A stretch of 64,000 bases of DNA, taken from Microbulbifer okhotskensis (GTDB lineage: Bacteria; Pseudomonadota; Gammaproteobacteria; Pseudomonadales; Cellvibrionaceae). A program made the position numbers and the translations under genes. Below are positions 55,836 through 64,000 of this stretch, piece after piece. The DNA lies in contig NZ_JALBWM010000012.1 of assembly GCF_023895975.1 (NCBI RefSeq), positions 1-64,000 on the forward strand, given 5' to 3'. The notes beneath the pieces were generated by a model, which saw only the letters and a program-made list of their open reading frames with translations, did not search any database and was not told the DNA's origin. Within the stretch, counting starts at the first letter, position 1, and every line of letters starts with the position of its first letter.

Positions 55836-58800
55836 ATGAATTTCTCCCGTTTCTTTGTCGATAGACCCATCTTTGCCTCGGTGCTATCGATTATTATTTT
55901 CGTAGTGGGATTGATCAGCATCCCGTCACTGCCAGTCAGTGAATACCCGGAGGTAGTTCCGCCCAGCGTGCAGGTCAGTGCCCGCTATCCCGGCGCCAAT
56001 CCCAAGACCATTTCTGAAACTGTCGCCACACCGCTGGAAGAAGCCATCAACGGTGTGGAGAACATGATTTATATGAAATCTGTGGCGGGCAGTGATGGCA
56101 CCCTGACGCTGAATGTCACCTTTGAGCTGGGCACCGACCCGGACCAGGCCCAGGTACAGGTACAAAACCGCGTCTCCCAGGCCCTGCCTCGCCTGCCTGA
56201 GGATGTGCGCTTACAGGGCGTTACCACCCAAAAGCAGTCGCCCAACCTGATGATGGCGGTGCACCTGATTTCCCCGGATGACAGCCTCGATGCGACCTAC
56301 ATCCGCAACTACGCTGTACTGCACATCCGCGATGAGCTGTCGCGTATCCCCGGTGTAGGCCTCGCCGCCGTCTTTGGCTCCGGCGACTACGCCATGCGCC
56401 TGTGGGTAGATCCGCAAAAAGCCGCTGCGGTAGGCGTTACCGCCACCGATATTGTCAGCGCAGTGCGCGAGCAAAATGTGCAGGTCTCTGCGGGCCAGAT
56501 TGGCGCCTCGCCCATGCCCAATGGCTCCGACTTCCTGATTTCCATCAATGCCAAAGGTCGCCTGGAAAGCGAGGAAGAATTTGGTGACGTGGTGCTGAAG
56601 ACTGGGGAAAACGGCGAAATTACCCGCCTGCGGGATGTGGCCCGAGTAGAGCTGGCCTCTTCCCAGGACTCCTTGCGCGCCCTGCTAAATGGCCGTCAGG
56701 CCGTGGCCATTCCCATCTTCCAATCCCCCGGCTCCAACTCCCTGGAAGTCTCCGCCGCTATCCGTGAAAAAATGGCAGAACTGGACGACCAGTTCCCCGA
56801 AGGCCTGAAATGGGAGGTCGCTTACGACCCCACGGTTTTCGTCAGCACCTCCATCAGCTCGGTTATCAAAACCCTGTTAGAAGCCGTTTTGCTGGTAGTA
56901 CTGGTCGTCATCCTGTTCTTGCAGACTTGGCGCGCCTCCCTGATTCCCCTGTTGGCGGTGCCAGTATCTATTGTCGGTACTTTCGCAGTGCTGCATCTGC
57001 TGGGTTTCTCCATCAATACTCTGACCCTGTTCGCCATGGTACTGGCCATCGGTATTGTGGTGGATGACGCCATTGTGGTGGTAGAGAACGTCGAGCGGAA
57101 TATCGAAGAGGGCCTGACGCCTCTAGCTGCAGCCCACCAGGCCATGCGTGAAGTGAGTGGCCCCATTGTCGCCATCAGCTTGGTTCTCTGTGCGGTGTTT
57201 GTGCCCATGGCATTCCTGGACGGTATCACCGGCCAGTTCTACCGTCAGTTCGCCACCACTATTGCTATCGCTACTATTATCTCTGCGGTCAACTCCCTGA
57301 CGCTGTCCCCGGCATTGGCGGCGACTCTGCTGAAGCCCCACGGCGCCAGGCCGGATGTGCCCGCGCGTATTATTGAACGCCTTTTCGGCTGGATATTCCG
57401 CCCCTTTAACCGCTTCTTTCAGCGCAACTCAGAACGCTACCAGAGAGTCATCGGACACAGCCTCAAGCGCCGCGGTTTGGTTTTCGGGGTTTATCTGGTG
57501 CTGCTGGCCGGCACCGTCGCACTGTTCCAGCAAGTGCCCGGCGGCTTTATTCCGGTACAGGATAAGACTTACTTAGTGGGTAGTATTCGCCTGCCGGAAG
57601 GCGCCTCCCTGGACCGCACCGAAGAAGTAGCACGCCGCGTCAGCGAACTGGCTCTGGAAACCGAAGGGGTTGCCAATGCCGCCGCTTTCGTTGGCTTTAA
57701 TGCTTTGCAGGGCACCAATACCCCCAATGTGGGCACGGTATTTATCCTGTTTGACGACTTCGATGTCCGCGAACGCAGTGCCACCGAGATCGCAGCGGAG
57801 TTGAACGGCAAGCTTTCCCAGATCAAGGAAGGCTTCGCCATGACCTTTATGCCGCCGCCCATCTTCGGCCTGGGTGCCGGTTCCGGTTACTCCCTGTACG
57901 TACAGGACCGTCGCGGCGCCGGTTACGGCGAGCTGCAAAATGCCACCAATATGTTGGCGGGCGCCCTGAGTCAGGCCAGTGGTCTCAGCTATCCCTTCAG
58001 CTCCTACCAGGCCAATGTGCCGCAAATGGACGCCGAAGTGGATCGCCTGCAAGCCAAGGCCCAGGGCGTACGCATGGATGACCTATTCGGCACGCTGCAA
58101 TTGTATTTCGGCTCTATGTACATCAACGACTTCAACCTGTTTGGACGCACCTATCAGGTAGTTGCCCAGGCGGATGCGCCTTTCCGCGACGAAGTCCAGG
58201 ACATCGATAACCTCTATACCCGCAATATAAACGGCGAGATGGTGCCCATCAGCACCATGGTGACCCTACGCCAAAGCTATGGCCCAGACCCAGTGATCCG
58301 TTACAACGGCTATCCGGCCGCAGATCTGATGGGTCAATCCGACCCCAGTATGCTGTCCTCTTCGGAGGCGCTGGCGGCGGTTGAGCTGGTGGCGGGGCAG
58401 GCCCTGCCACCGGGCATGCAGATTCAGTGGACCGACCTGAGCTTCCAGCAGGTTAATCAAGGCGGTGCCGCTATGGTGGTATTCCCGCTCGCCGTCTTGC
58501 TGGTATTCCTGGTGCTCGCCGCGCTCTATGAAAGCTGGGTAATGCCTCTGGCAGTGATTCTGATCGTGCCCATGTGCCTACTGGCTGCACTGTTCGGCGT
58601 CTGGGTTACTGGCGGGGATAACAATGTGTTCGTGCAGGTGGGGCTGGTTGTGCTGATGGGGCTCGCCTGTAAGAACGCCATTCTGATTGTCGAGTTTGCC
58701 CGCGAACTGGAAATGGAAGGCAAAGGTACAGTGGAAGCGGCACTCGAAGCCTGCCGGATGCGTCTGCGCCCGATCATTATGACCTCTGTCGCCTTTATCG

Positions 58801-59036
58801 CCGGCGTGGTCCCCCTGGTACTGGCTAGCGGTGCTGGTGCCGAAGTCCGCAATGCCATGGGGATCACCGTATTCACCGGTATGATTGGCGTGACCCTGTT
58901 TGGCTTGCTACTCACTCCCGTGTTCTACGTTGCTCTGCGCAAAATTGCCGGCGGCAATCTGTCTGTGGCCAAGGCGAGCGAAGCACATCAGGCTGGAGAA
59001 GTCACCGTACAGTCGCAAGAACCCGTTAACAGTTAA
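55836..59036 (+). CDS. RND multidrug efflux pump, HAE1 family (AcrB/MexB-like)
   Basis: 1066 residues, the usual size. It starts MNFSRFFVDRPIFASVLS, which is the family N-terminus; the proton-relay Asp pair is in GIVVDDAIVVVEN near 410-411, and a later family segment is GLVVLMGLACKNAILIVEFA. Twelve membrane helices and two large periplasmic loops. It expels drugs or other amphiphiles using the proton gradient. Co-transcribed with the adaptor and probably controlled by the divergent AraC-type protein. Confidence 0.96.
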   Translation: MNFSRFFVDRPIFASVLSIIIFVVGLISIPSLPVSEYPEVVPPSVQVSARYPGANPKTISETVATPLEEAINGVENMIYMKSVAGSDGTLTLNVTFELGTDPDQAQVQVQNRVSQALPRLPEDVRLQGVTTQKQSPNLMMAVHLISPDDSLDATYIRNYAVLHIRDELSRIPGVGLAAVFGSGDYAMRLWVDPQKAAAVGVTATDIVSAVREQNVQVSAGQIGASPMPNGSDFLISINAKGRLESEEEFGDVVLKTGENGEITRLRDVARVELASSQDSLRALLNGRQAVAIPIFQSPGSNSLEVSAAIREKMAELDDQFPEGLKWEVAYDPTVFVSTSISSVIKTLLEAVLLVVLVVILFLQTWRASLIPLLAVPVSIVGTFAVLHLLGFSINTLTLFAMVLAIGIVVDDAIVVVENVERNIEEGLTPLAAAHQAMREVSGPIVAISLVLCAVFVPMAFLDGITGQFYRQFATTIAIATIISAVNSLTLSPALAATLLKPHGARPDVPARIIERLFGWIFRPFNRFFQRNSERYQRVIGHSLKRRGLVFGVYLVLLAGTVALFQQVPGGFIPVQDKTYLVGSIRLPEGASLDRTEEVARRVSELALETEGVANAAAFVGFNALQGTNTPNVGTVFILFDDFDVRERSATEIAAELNGKLSQIKEGFAMTFMPPPIFGLGAGSGYSLYVQDRRGAGYGELQNATNMLAGALSQASGLSYPFSSYQANVPQMDAEVDRLQAKAQGVRMDDLFGTLQLYFGSMYINDFNLFGRTYQVVAQADAPFRDEVQDIDNLYTRNINGEMVPISTMVTLRQSYGPDPVIRYNGYPAADLMGQSDPSMLSSSEALAAVELVAGQALPPGMQIQWTDLSFQQVNQGGAAMVVFPLAVLLVFLVLAALYESWVMPLAVILIVPMCLLAALFGVWVTGGDNNVFVQVGLVVLMGLACKNAILIVEFARELEMEGKGTVEAALEACRMRLRPIIMTSVAFIAGVVPLVLASGAGAEVRNAMGITVFTGMIGVTLFGLLLTPVFYVALRKIAGGNLSVAKASEAHQAGEVTVQSQEPVNS

Positions 59037-59040
59037 ATAT

Positions 59041-59080
59041 GGAAAAGCCCCGGAGCAGAAATTGCTCCGGGGCTTTTTCC
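59041..59080. terminator. Bidirectional terminator after the RND pump
   Basis: GGAAAAGCCCCGGAGCA pairs with the complementary TGCTCCGGGGC plus T run. It serves the pump gene and the convergent minus-strand gene that ends at 59085. Confidence 0.92.
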
Positions 59081-59084
59081 TCCG

Positions 59085-59465
59085 CTATTTTGTCCCCTTT
59101 TTCCAGCGAGCACCGGGGAAAATAATGATATAAAACCGAATGATCAGCCCCACCGGTATACAAACAAGAATAACAATCACCCCTAACAGGGCTCGCATAT
59201 AATCGCTCCCCTCTTCATGCTTTTCAGCACGGTCCCACAAATACGACTGGTAGCAGTGATCCGGCCCATCAATCGGCTGCAAGGTAGTATTAATCACCCG
59301 CTCCAAGAATCTCCAGTAGCGCCGAAAAGGCGTCTCTATCACTCTTGAAAAATAGCCACAGCGAGCCGATATCGTTGCATCGGGATTGCCGCCGGCGATG
59401 GCATTGCCCAATTGATCAATCGCGACCATAACATTGCGAATCCAACTTCTATTGGCGCCTCTCAT
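59085..59465 (-). CDS. Hypothetical membrane-associated protein
   Basis: 126 residues. The N-terminal part contains IDQLGNAIAGGNPDATISARCGYF, a pattern seen in a small widespread hypothetical family (bacteria and phages). A single hydrophobic helix lies near 92-115, then a basic tail. Function unknown. The AGGNPD segment and overall length support a real gene. Confidence 0.7.
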   Translation of the reverse strand: MRGANRSWIRNVMVAIDQLGNAIAGGNPDATISARCGYFSRVIETPFRRYWRFLERVINTTLQPIDGPDHCYQSYLWDRAEKHEEGSDYMRALLGVIVILVCIPVGLIIRFYIIIFPGARWKKGTK

Positions 59466-59617
59466 TATTCAGTCCGTTCGAACGAGCATCCCCCAAAAGG
59501 GAAATCTTCAATTTAAACTCAGACCTTCATGCGCACGTCATTCGGCAAAATCCACGGGATAATCTGAACCACCACCCGCCACAGGCAATCGACACCAACC
59601 CACTAAACCCTCCCAAA

Positions 59618-59908
59618 TCAATACGGGCTATAGCTCAAGGGAAATGGCGAGTAGGCTCCGGCACACCAGTCGCCAGTATCAAGTTGATAACAGTGCACGT
59701 CTTCAGCAATACAATGATCAAGCGCTCCCATAAAAGGATCACCGGCGAGACAAAAGCGGGGAAACGCCGTGAGCTCATCGAACGGCACCGGTGAAGTTTT
59801 ATAGGTGTAGTAAATCGGGGTACCGCTGAGGTCATCACCGAAGCCATCCGCGACGCAGCCCACCAGAGACTGCACCGCAATAACGAGAAAAAGAATCTTA
59901 CCCTTCAT
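59618..59908 (-). CDS. Small Cys-containing lipoprotein 1
   Basis: 96 residues from the ATG at 59908; the longer frame to 60124 overlaps the next gene and has no signal. A lipoprotein signal ends LVGC (Cys18), and the mature part has four further cysteines (RFCLAG, HCIAED, VHCYQL, WCAGAY), which suggests two disulfides in the envelope. I do not recognise a family. It overlaps the preceding lipoprotein gene by eleven bases. Confidence 0.65.
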   Translation of the reverse strand: MKGKILFLVIAVQSLVGCVADGFGDDLSGTPIYYTYKTSPVPFDELTAFPRFCLAGDPFMGALDHCIAEDVHCYQLDTGDWCAGAYSPFPLSYSPY

Positions 59909-60182
59909 AGGAAATACAACGCCTTCCACCGGAAACATCAAAACAGCGGGCACTCGGGGGACAAATAGAACCCGGTGCCAGCTCCTCCGCATCCCCCGGA
60001 CAACCAGCCCTCGTCGAAGGCGTCTCGGGCGCATGGGATGGAGGGTAGGCCCGATACTCCGCATGCCGTGGGATCGGTGGACTGCTTGGGTAAACCACCT
60101 GATTGCGGGTGTTAGGGCTTCCACAAGCCTGCAGGAGTAAACTCGCAGACAGGGCGGAAATAACTATCGCGTATTTTTGCAT
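59898..60182 (-). CDS. Small Cys-containing lipoprotein 2
   Basis: 94 residues from the ATG at 60182. A signal peptide ends LQAC (Cys20), then a Pro-rich segment (YPSSPPIPRH) and a C-terminal Cys pattern AGCPGDAEE, SICPPSARCFD, RRCISYEG. Unknown function; one of three adjacent lipoprotein genes on this strand. Confidence 0.65.
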   Translation of the reverse strand: MQKYAIVISALSASLLLQACGSPNTRNQVVYPSSPPIPRHAEYRAYPPSHAPETPSTRAGCPGDAEELAPGSICPPSARCFDVSGGRRCISYEG

Positions 60183-60281
60183 GGTAGCGCTCCGTATCGA
60201 CACCGCGAGGACAGAATCCACGCACAACGGTTTTAGATCCGGCTTACAGCAACAGCTCCGTAAAAGATTCGACTGCCGCCG

Positions 60282-60554
60282 TTAATAGACTCGCAGTATC
60301 GGAAAAAACCAGGCTACGGAGTCCTGTAAACTATCTACGCAATCCGCCGATTCACACTGGGGATCGGCGGGAAAGGGTTGTGGATATTTTGAATGGTGAC
60401 TACCGACTTCCACAAAGCTGGCGCCTTGTCCGACAGTCTCGGCCTCATAAAAGAATGGGTCTTCTCCCTCCACCTCTTCCACAGGCAAAAACAAGCAGCC
60501 CTGCATCGCCAATACCGCCAGCAACGGCAAAGCGAATTTCCTTGTAGGTCCCAT
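60282..60554 (-). CDS. Small Cys-containing lipoprotein 3
   Basis: 90 residues from the ATG at 60554; the frame is open to 60659, but this start gives a clean signal LPLLAVLAMQGC. The mature part is acidic and has CESADC near the end, finishing FFPILRVY. No recognised family. First in the row of three. Confidence 0.6.
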   Translation of the reverse strand: MGPTRKFALPLLAVLAMQGCLFLPVEEVEGEDPFFYEAETVGQGASFVEVGSHHSKYPQPFPADPQCESADCVDSLQDSVAWFFPILRVY

Positions 60555-60756
60555 AACCCGACACCTCACATTTTCAGTGCTGCGATGATAGTAGCCTCTC
60601 AGTGAGTCTAGCTGGCGAGGGATTAGCAGCCAGTTAGCGCATAGCCATTTTGCGTGCAATTCATCTATTAGATGAATTGCACGGCAACTATTTCAACCCC
60701 ACCTAAGGCGCGCTTGAGCTATGTGAAATGTAGATACTCCCAGCGAATTAAGCATA

Positions 60757-60784
60757 AAAAAAGCGGCCCATTGACCGCTTTTTT
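60757..60784. terminator. Terminator after aceF
   Basis: AAAAAAGCGG and CCGCTTTTTT pair around an eight-base loop. On the minus strand it lies about 20 bases past the aceF stop and is followed by T residues. Confidence 0.85.
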
Positions 60785-60805
60785 CCAAGCTGTAACGCTT
60801 AGCCG

Positions 60806-62452
60806 TTACAGCAGCAGGCGTCGCACATCCGCCAACACGCTAACCATAAAGGTCATAAAGCGTCCGGCGTCACCGCCATTTACCGCGCGGTGATCGTACG
60901 ATAATGCCAGTGGCAGCATCTGCCGCGGCTCAAAATCTTTGCCGTTCCACACCGGCTTCATCGCCAGTTTGGAAACGCCGAGAATACCCACTTCCGGCGA
61001 ATTGACGATCGGGGTAAAGCCGGTACCGCCAATAGCACCCAGGCTCGAGATGGTAAAGCAAGCGCCCTGCATCTCATTGGGCTTGAGCTTGCCGTCGCGG
61101 GCTTTCAGAGCCATCTCTCTGGCCTCAGCAGCCAGTTCATATAAACCCTTTTTATCCACATCGCGAATCACCGGCACCATCAGGCCTTTGGGTGTATCCA
61201 CCGCCATACCCACGTGCACATAATCCTTGTGCACAATATGCTCTCCATCATTGTGCAGCGACACATTGAAGTTGGGCTCAGCACGCAGGGCTGCGGCTAC
61301 GGCTTTCAACAGGAAAGGCACCGGGGTGAGCCTCACTCCGCGCTTTTCCGCCTCGGCCTTCATAGACTTGCGGAAACTCTCCAACTCAGTGATATCCGCA
61401 TCGTCAAATTGGGTGACATGGGGCACATTGATCCAATTCCGGGACATATTGGCAGCAGTGATCTTGTGGATCTTGCTCATCGGCTCCACATTCACCGGAC
61501 CGAACTGGCTGAAGTCGATTTCCGGCATCTTGGCGATACCGATGGCGCCACCAACTCCCACCGCACCCGTCTCCGCTTTTTTCACCTGCTCGCGGATATA
61601 GTTGTGCAAGTCATCTTTGGAAACCCGATTGCGCGGGCCCGATGCCTTTACTTTATTCAGGGTAACGCCTAACTCGCGTGCCAGTTTACGCACGGCGGGG
61701 CCGGCGTAAACCTGGGCAGCGGCGGTGAGATTGCGCTCCAACCGAAAGTCTTTTTTAGGCACCGCCGGCGGCTCCACCGGTTGTGCCGTACTCCCTACTG
61801 GGACAGCTGCTGCCTGGGCCGCCTCTGGCGTAGCGACAGGCGCGACAGCATCTTCGGCAACCACCTTCAAGACCCCCAATTCGTCGCCAGTGGAAACCTT
61901 GTCACCCTCTTTTACGGCGATAGAAACTACCGTTCCCGCGCGGGGAGAAGGCACATCCATAGAGGCCTTGTCGCCTTCCACCACAATCAGGGAATCGCCT
62001 TCTTCGACGGTATCGCCAGGCTGTACCGATATCTCAATCACATCCACCGCATCAGCACCGCCCAGGTCAGGAACCTGAATAGCCTCTTCCTCCGGCTCGG
62101 CACCCACCGGTGCGGCGACTTGAGTCGCCGTCGGCGCCTCAGCTTGCACCGATTCAGCAACTGGGGCTGAGACAGCGGGCTTTTCTGCAGGCTCGTCTAC
62201 AGAAAAGCCCGCAGCATCTGCTTCCATTTCCCCAATCACATCACCTTCGGAAACCTTGTCCCCCTCCTTCACCCTAATGCTGAGGATTTTGCCTGCCAGG
62301 GGCGCTGGCACATCCATGGAGGCCTTGTCGCCCTCCACCACAATCAGAGAGTCCTCTTGCGCGACGGTATCGCCGACAGCAACGGAAATCTCAATAACAT
62401 CGACCTGATCGGCACCACCGAGATCAGGCACTTTAATGACTTGTTTTGCCAT
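60806..62452 (-). CDS. aceF: Pyruvate dehydrogenase E2, dihydrolipoyl acetyltransferase
   Basis: 548 residues. Two lipoyl domains (lipoyl-Lys43 and Lys162, each in EGDKASMDVP), Pro/Ala linkers, a peripheral-subunit-binding domain (about 242-278, with AVRKLARELGV) and the catalytic core ending with SYDHRAVNGGDAGRF. It passes acetyl groups from E1 to CoA. It lies 17 bases after aceE, forming the usual aceEF operon; no lpdA gene follows. Confidence 0.96.
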   Translation of the reverse strand: MAKQVIKVPDLGGADQVDVIEISVAVGDTVAQEDSLIVVEGDKASMDVPAPLAGKILSIRVKEGDKVSEGDVIGEMEADAAGFSVDEPAEKPAVSAPVAESVQAEAPTATQVAAPVGAEPEEEAIQVPDLGGADAVDVIEISVQPGDTVEEGDSLIVVEGDKASMDVPSPRAGTVVSIAVKEGDKVSTGDELGVLKVVAEDAVAPVATPEAAQAAAVPVGSTAQPVEPPAVPKKDFRLERNLTAAAQVYAGPAVRKLARELGVTLNKVKASGPRNRVSKDDLHNYIREQVKKAETGAVGVGGAIGIAKMPEIDFSQFGPVNVEPMSKIHKITAANMSRNWINVPHVTQFDDADITELESFRKSMKAEAEKRGVRLTPVPFLLKAVAAALRAEPNFNVSLHNDGEHIVHKDYVHVGMAVDTPKGLMVPVIRDVDKKGLYELAAEAREMALKARDGKLKPNEMQGACFTISSLGAIGGTGFTPIVNSPEVGILGVSKLAMKPVWNGKDFEPRQMLPLALSYDHRAVNGGDAGRFMTFMVSVLADVRRLLL

Positions 62453-62469
62453 AGGAGTTCTGCCTTTTC

Positions 62470-64000
62470 TTAGCTGATGCGCGGGTTAACTTTTTCGGCG
62501 TCAATATTAAGTTTCACGATCGCTTCAGAAACCTCTTTTGCGTCAATAACACCCTGTTTTACCAGCCCGTTTAGCGCCGCAATTACCACATAGTTGTGGT
62601 CCACTTCGAAGAAGCGGCGCAGCTGCTCACGGCTGTCACTGCGACCAAAACCATCGGTGCCTAAGGTAGTCAGTTCGCCGTCAATAAATTCACGCAGCGG
62701 CTCCACGTAAGAGCGGATGTAATCGGTGGAGGCGATAACCGGAGCCGTGTTGCCTTCGAACTGCTCGGTGATCCAAGCTTTGCGCGGCTCGGCTTCCGGG
62801 TGCAGCATATTCCAGCGTGCCACGTCCTGACCTTCGCGCGCCGCTTCCACGGCCGAGGTCAGGCTCCACACATCGGAGGTCACGCCAAACTGGTCGGCGA
62901 GAATATCCGCTGCAGCCAGCACTTCGCGCAAAATAGTACCGCCGCCAATCATCTGTACATGTTTTTTGGCTGCCTTGCCTTTGGCGCCTTTCTTGACGTT
63001 GGACTGCAGCTTGTAGATACCGCGAATAATGCCCTCTTCCGCACCCTGGGGCATTTCCGGCTGAAGGTAGTTTTCATTCTCGATAGTGATGTAGTAGAAG
63101 AGGTTCTTCTGCTCTTCGTACATCTCTTTAAGACCGCGCTGCATCACCACTGCCAGCTCGTAACCGTAGGCGGGGTCGTAGCTGCGACAATTGGGAATGG
63201 TGGAAGACAGCACGTGGCTGTGGCCATCCTGATGCTGTAAACCCTCACCGTTCAGGGTGGTGCGACCAGCAGTGGCACCGATCAGGAAGCCGCGCGCCTG
63301 CATATCGCCAGCGGCCCAGGCCAGATCACCTACGCGCTGGAAGCCGAACATGGAATAGTAGATGTAGAAAGGTACCATTGGCACGCCATGGTTGCTGTAG
63401 GCCGTCGCCAACGCCATCCAAGCGGACATTGCGCCGGCTTCGTTGATGCCCTCTTCCAGCACCTGGCCTTTCTTGTCTTCCTTGTAATACATGACCTGGC
63501 CGTGATCCACCGGGGTATAACGCTGCCCCTGGGAGGAGTAGATACCCAGCTGGCGGAACAGGCCTTCCATACCGAAAGTACGCGCTTCGTCCGGAACGAT
63601 CGGCGCTATGTTCTTACCGATATTTTTGTCTTTAACCAGTGCGGCGATGGCACGTACAAATGCCATGGTGGTGGAGATTTCTCGCTCTCCGGAACCCTTG
63701 GTCAAAGCACTGAAGGCATCGAGACCAGGCACCTCGAGTGTCGGGCACTCCGTAGGACGGCGCGGTACCGGCCCCCCCAAGGACTTGCGACGCTCGTCCA
63801 TATATTTCATTTCAGGACTGTCAGGCGACGGACGATAGTAAGGCACTTCTTCCAGTTCTTTATCGGTCAGCGGAATGGCAAAGCGGTCGCGAAAGCGCTT
63901 GAGGGAGTCCAGGTCCAACTTCTTCACAGAGTGGGTGTCCATCGCCGCTTCACCAGCGGAGCCCAGACCGTAACCTTTTACGGTTTGCGCCAGGATCACA
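62470..64000 (-). CDS. aceE: Pyruvate dehydrogenase E1 component, 3' part
   Basis: The last ~509 codons of homodimeric-type E1 (family about 890); the start lies beyond the right edge. The segments seen closely follow E. coli AceE: the catalytic-Glu region GINEAGAMSAW, YYSMFGFQRVGDLAWAAGD, GRTTLNGEGLQHQDGHSH, GTDGFGRSDSRE and the C-terminal NIDAEKVNPRIS. The thiamine-diphosphate GDG motif is in the unseen part. It decarboxylates pyruvate and acetylates E2. Confidence 0.97.
   Translation of the reverse strand, partial: VILAQTVKGYGLGSAGEAAMDTHSVKKLDLDSLKRFRDRFAIPLTDKELEEVPYYRPSPDSPEMKYMDERRKSLGGPVPRRPTECPTLEVPGLDAFSALTKGSGEREISTTMAFVRAIAALVKDKNIGKNIAPIVPDEARTFGMEGLFRQLGIYSSQGQRYTPVDHGQVMYYKEDKKGQVLEEGINEAGAMSAWMALATAYSNHGVPMVPFYIYYSMFGFQRVGDLAWAAGDMQARGFLIGATAGRTTLNGEGLQHQDGHSHVLSSTIPNCRSYDPAYGYELAVVMQRGLKEMYEEQKNLFYYITIENENYLQPEMPQGAEEGIIRGIYKLQSNVKKGAKGKAAKKHVQMIGGGTILREVLAAADILADQFGVTSDVWSLTSAVEAAREGQDVARWNMLHPEAEPRKAWITEQFEGNTAPVIASTDYIRSYVEPLREFIDGELTTLGTDGFGRSDSREQLRRFFEVDHNYVVIAALNGLVKQGVIDAKEVSEAIVKLNIDAEKVNPRIS

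Noticed and set aside
57569..58052. Long minus-strand frames inside the RND pump gene
   Set aside because: Typical antisense frames in a GC-rich gene; the pump reading frame is intact and full length.

Overview
The window reads as a chromosomal segment of a free-living gammaproteobacterium. A marine Microbulbifer/Cellvibrionales-type organism is my inference, from the large TonB-dependent receptors, FabV, DUF2789, YcgL/YcgN, MiaE and the dnaX-ybaB-recR and dapA-bamC gene orders; no rRNA or tRNA gene is present to confirm it. I see no insertion sequence, prophage or CRISPR array. Layout. 0.3-5.7 kb: a MoxR ATPase/VWA pair and two membrane proteins, flanked by two decayed genes (a tyrosine phosphatase and a PlsC-type acyltransferase). 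5.8-10.7 kb: a compact minus-strand run dnaX-ybaB-recR-rnd-ycgL-ycgN; dnaX carries a complete programmed -1 frameshift cassette. 11-22 kb: an ECF sigma factor, a FecR anti-sigma factor and an STN-bearing TonB receptor (surface signalling), then two more TonB receptors. 22-25.4 kb: a transglutaminase-like/TPR lipoprotein and a POT peptide transporter. 25.5-33.2 kb, minus strand: TauE/SafE permease, metallo-hydrolase, bamC, dapA, lipid A acyltransferase, DUF2789, tas and fabV. 33.7-38 kb: hotdog thioesterase, miaE, a DUF2238 membrane protein, and an Lrp-type regulator divergent from a large class V PLP enzyme with a palindromic operator candidate between them. 38-40.4 kb: usp and a SulP transporter. 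40.4-50.2 kb: the most interesting region. A consensus sigma-54 promoter and a cluster of CGGACA half-sites precede a four-gene ABC export operon (periplasmic adaptor, ATPase, two FtsX/MacB permeases). Next come an AT-rich insert (possible small peptide, a DJ-1/PfpI-like secreted protein lacking its Cys, an NTF2-like secreted protein, and a diverged direct repeat) and a sigma-54 activator/histidine kinase pair that probably drives the promoter. 50.5-60.6 kb: an M6 metalloprotease, a HiPIP, an AraC regulator divergent from an RND efflux pair, and three small cysteine-containing lipoproteins. 60.8 kb to the end: aceF and the 3' part of aceE (pyruvate dehydrogenase). Gene starts were moved inward from the longest frame wherever a ribosome binding site, signal peptide or family length favoured it; these choices are stated per entry.
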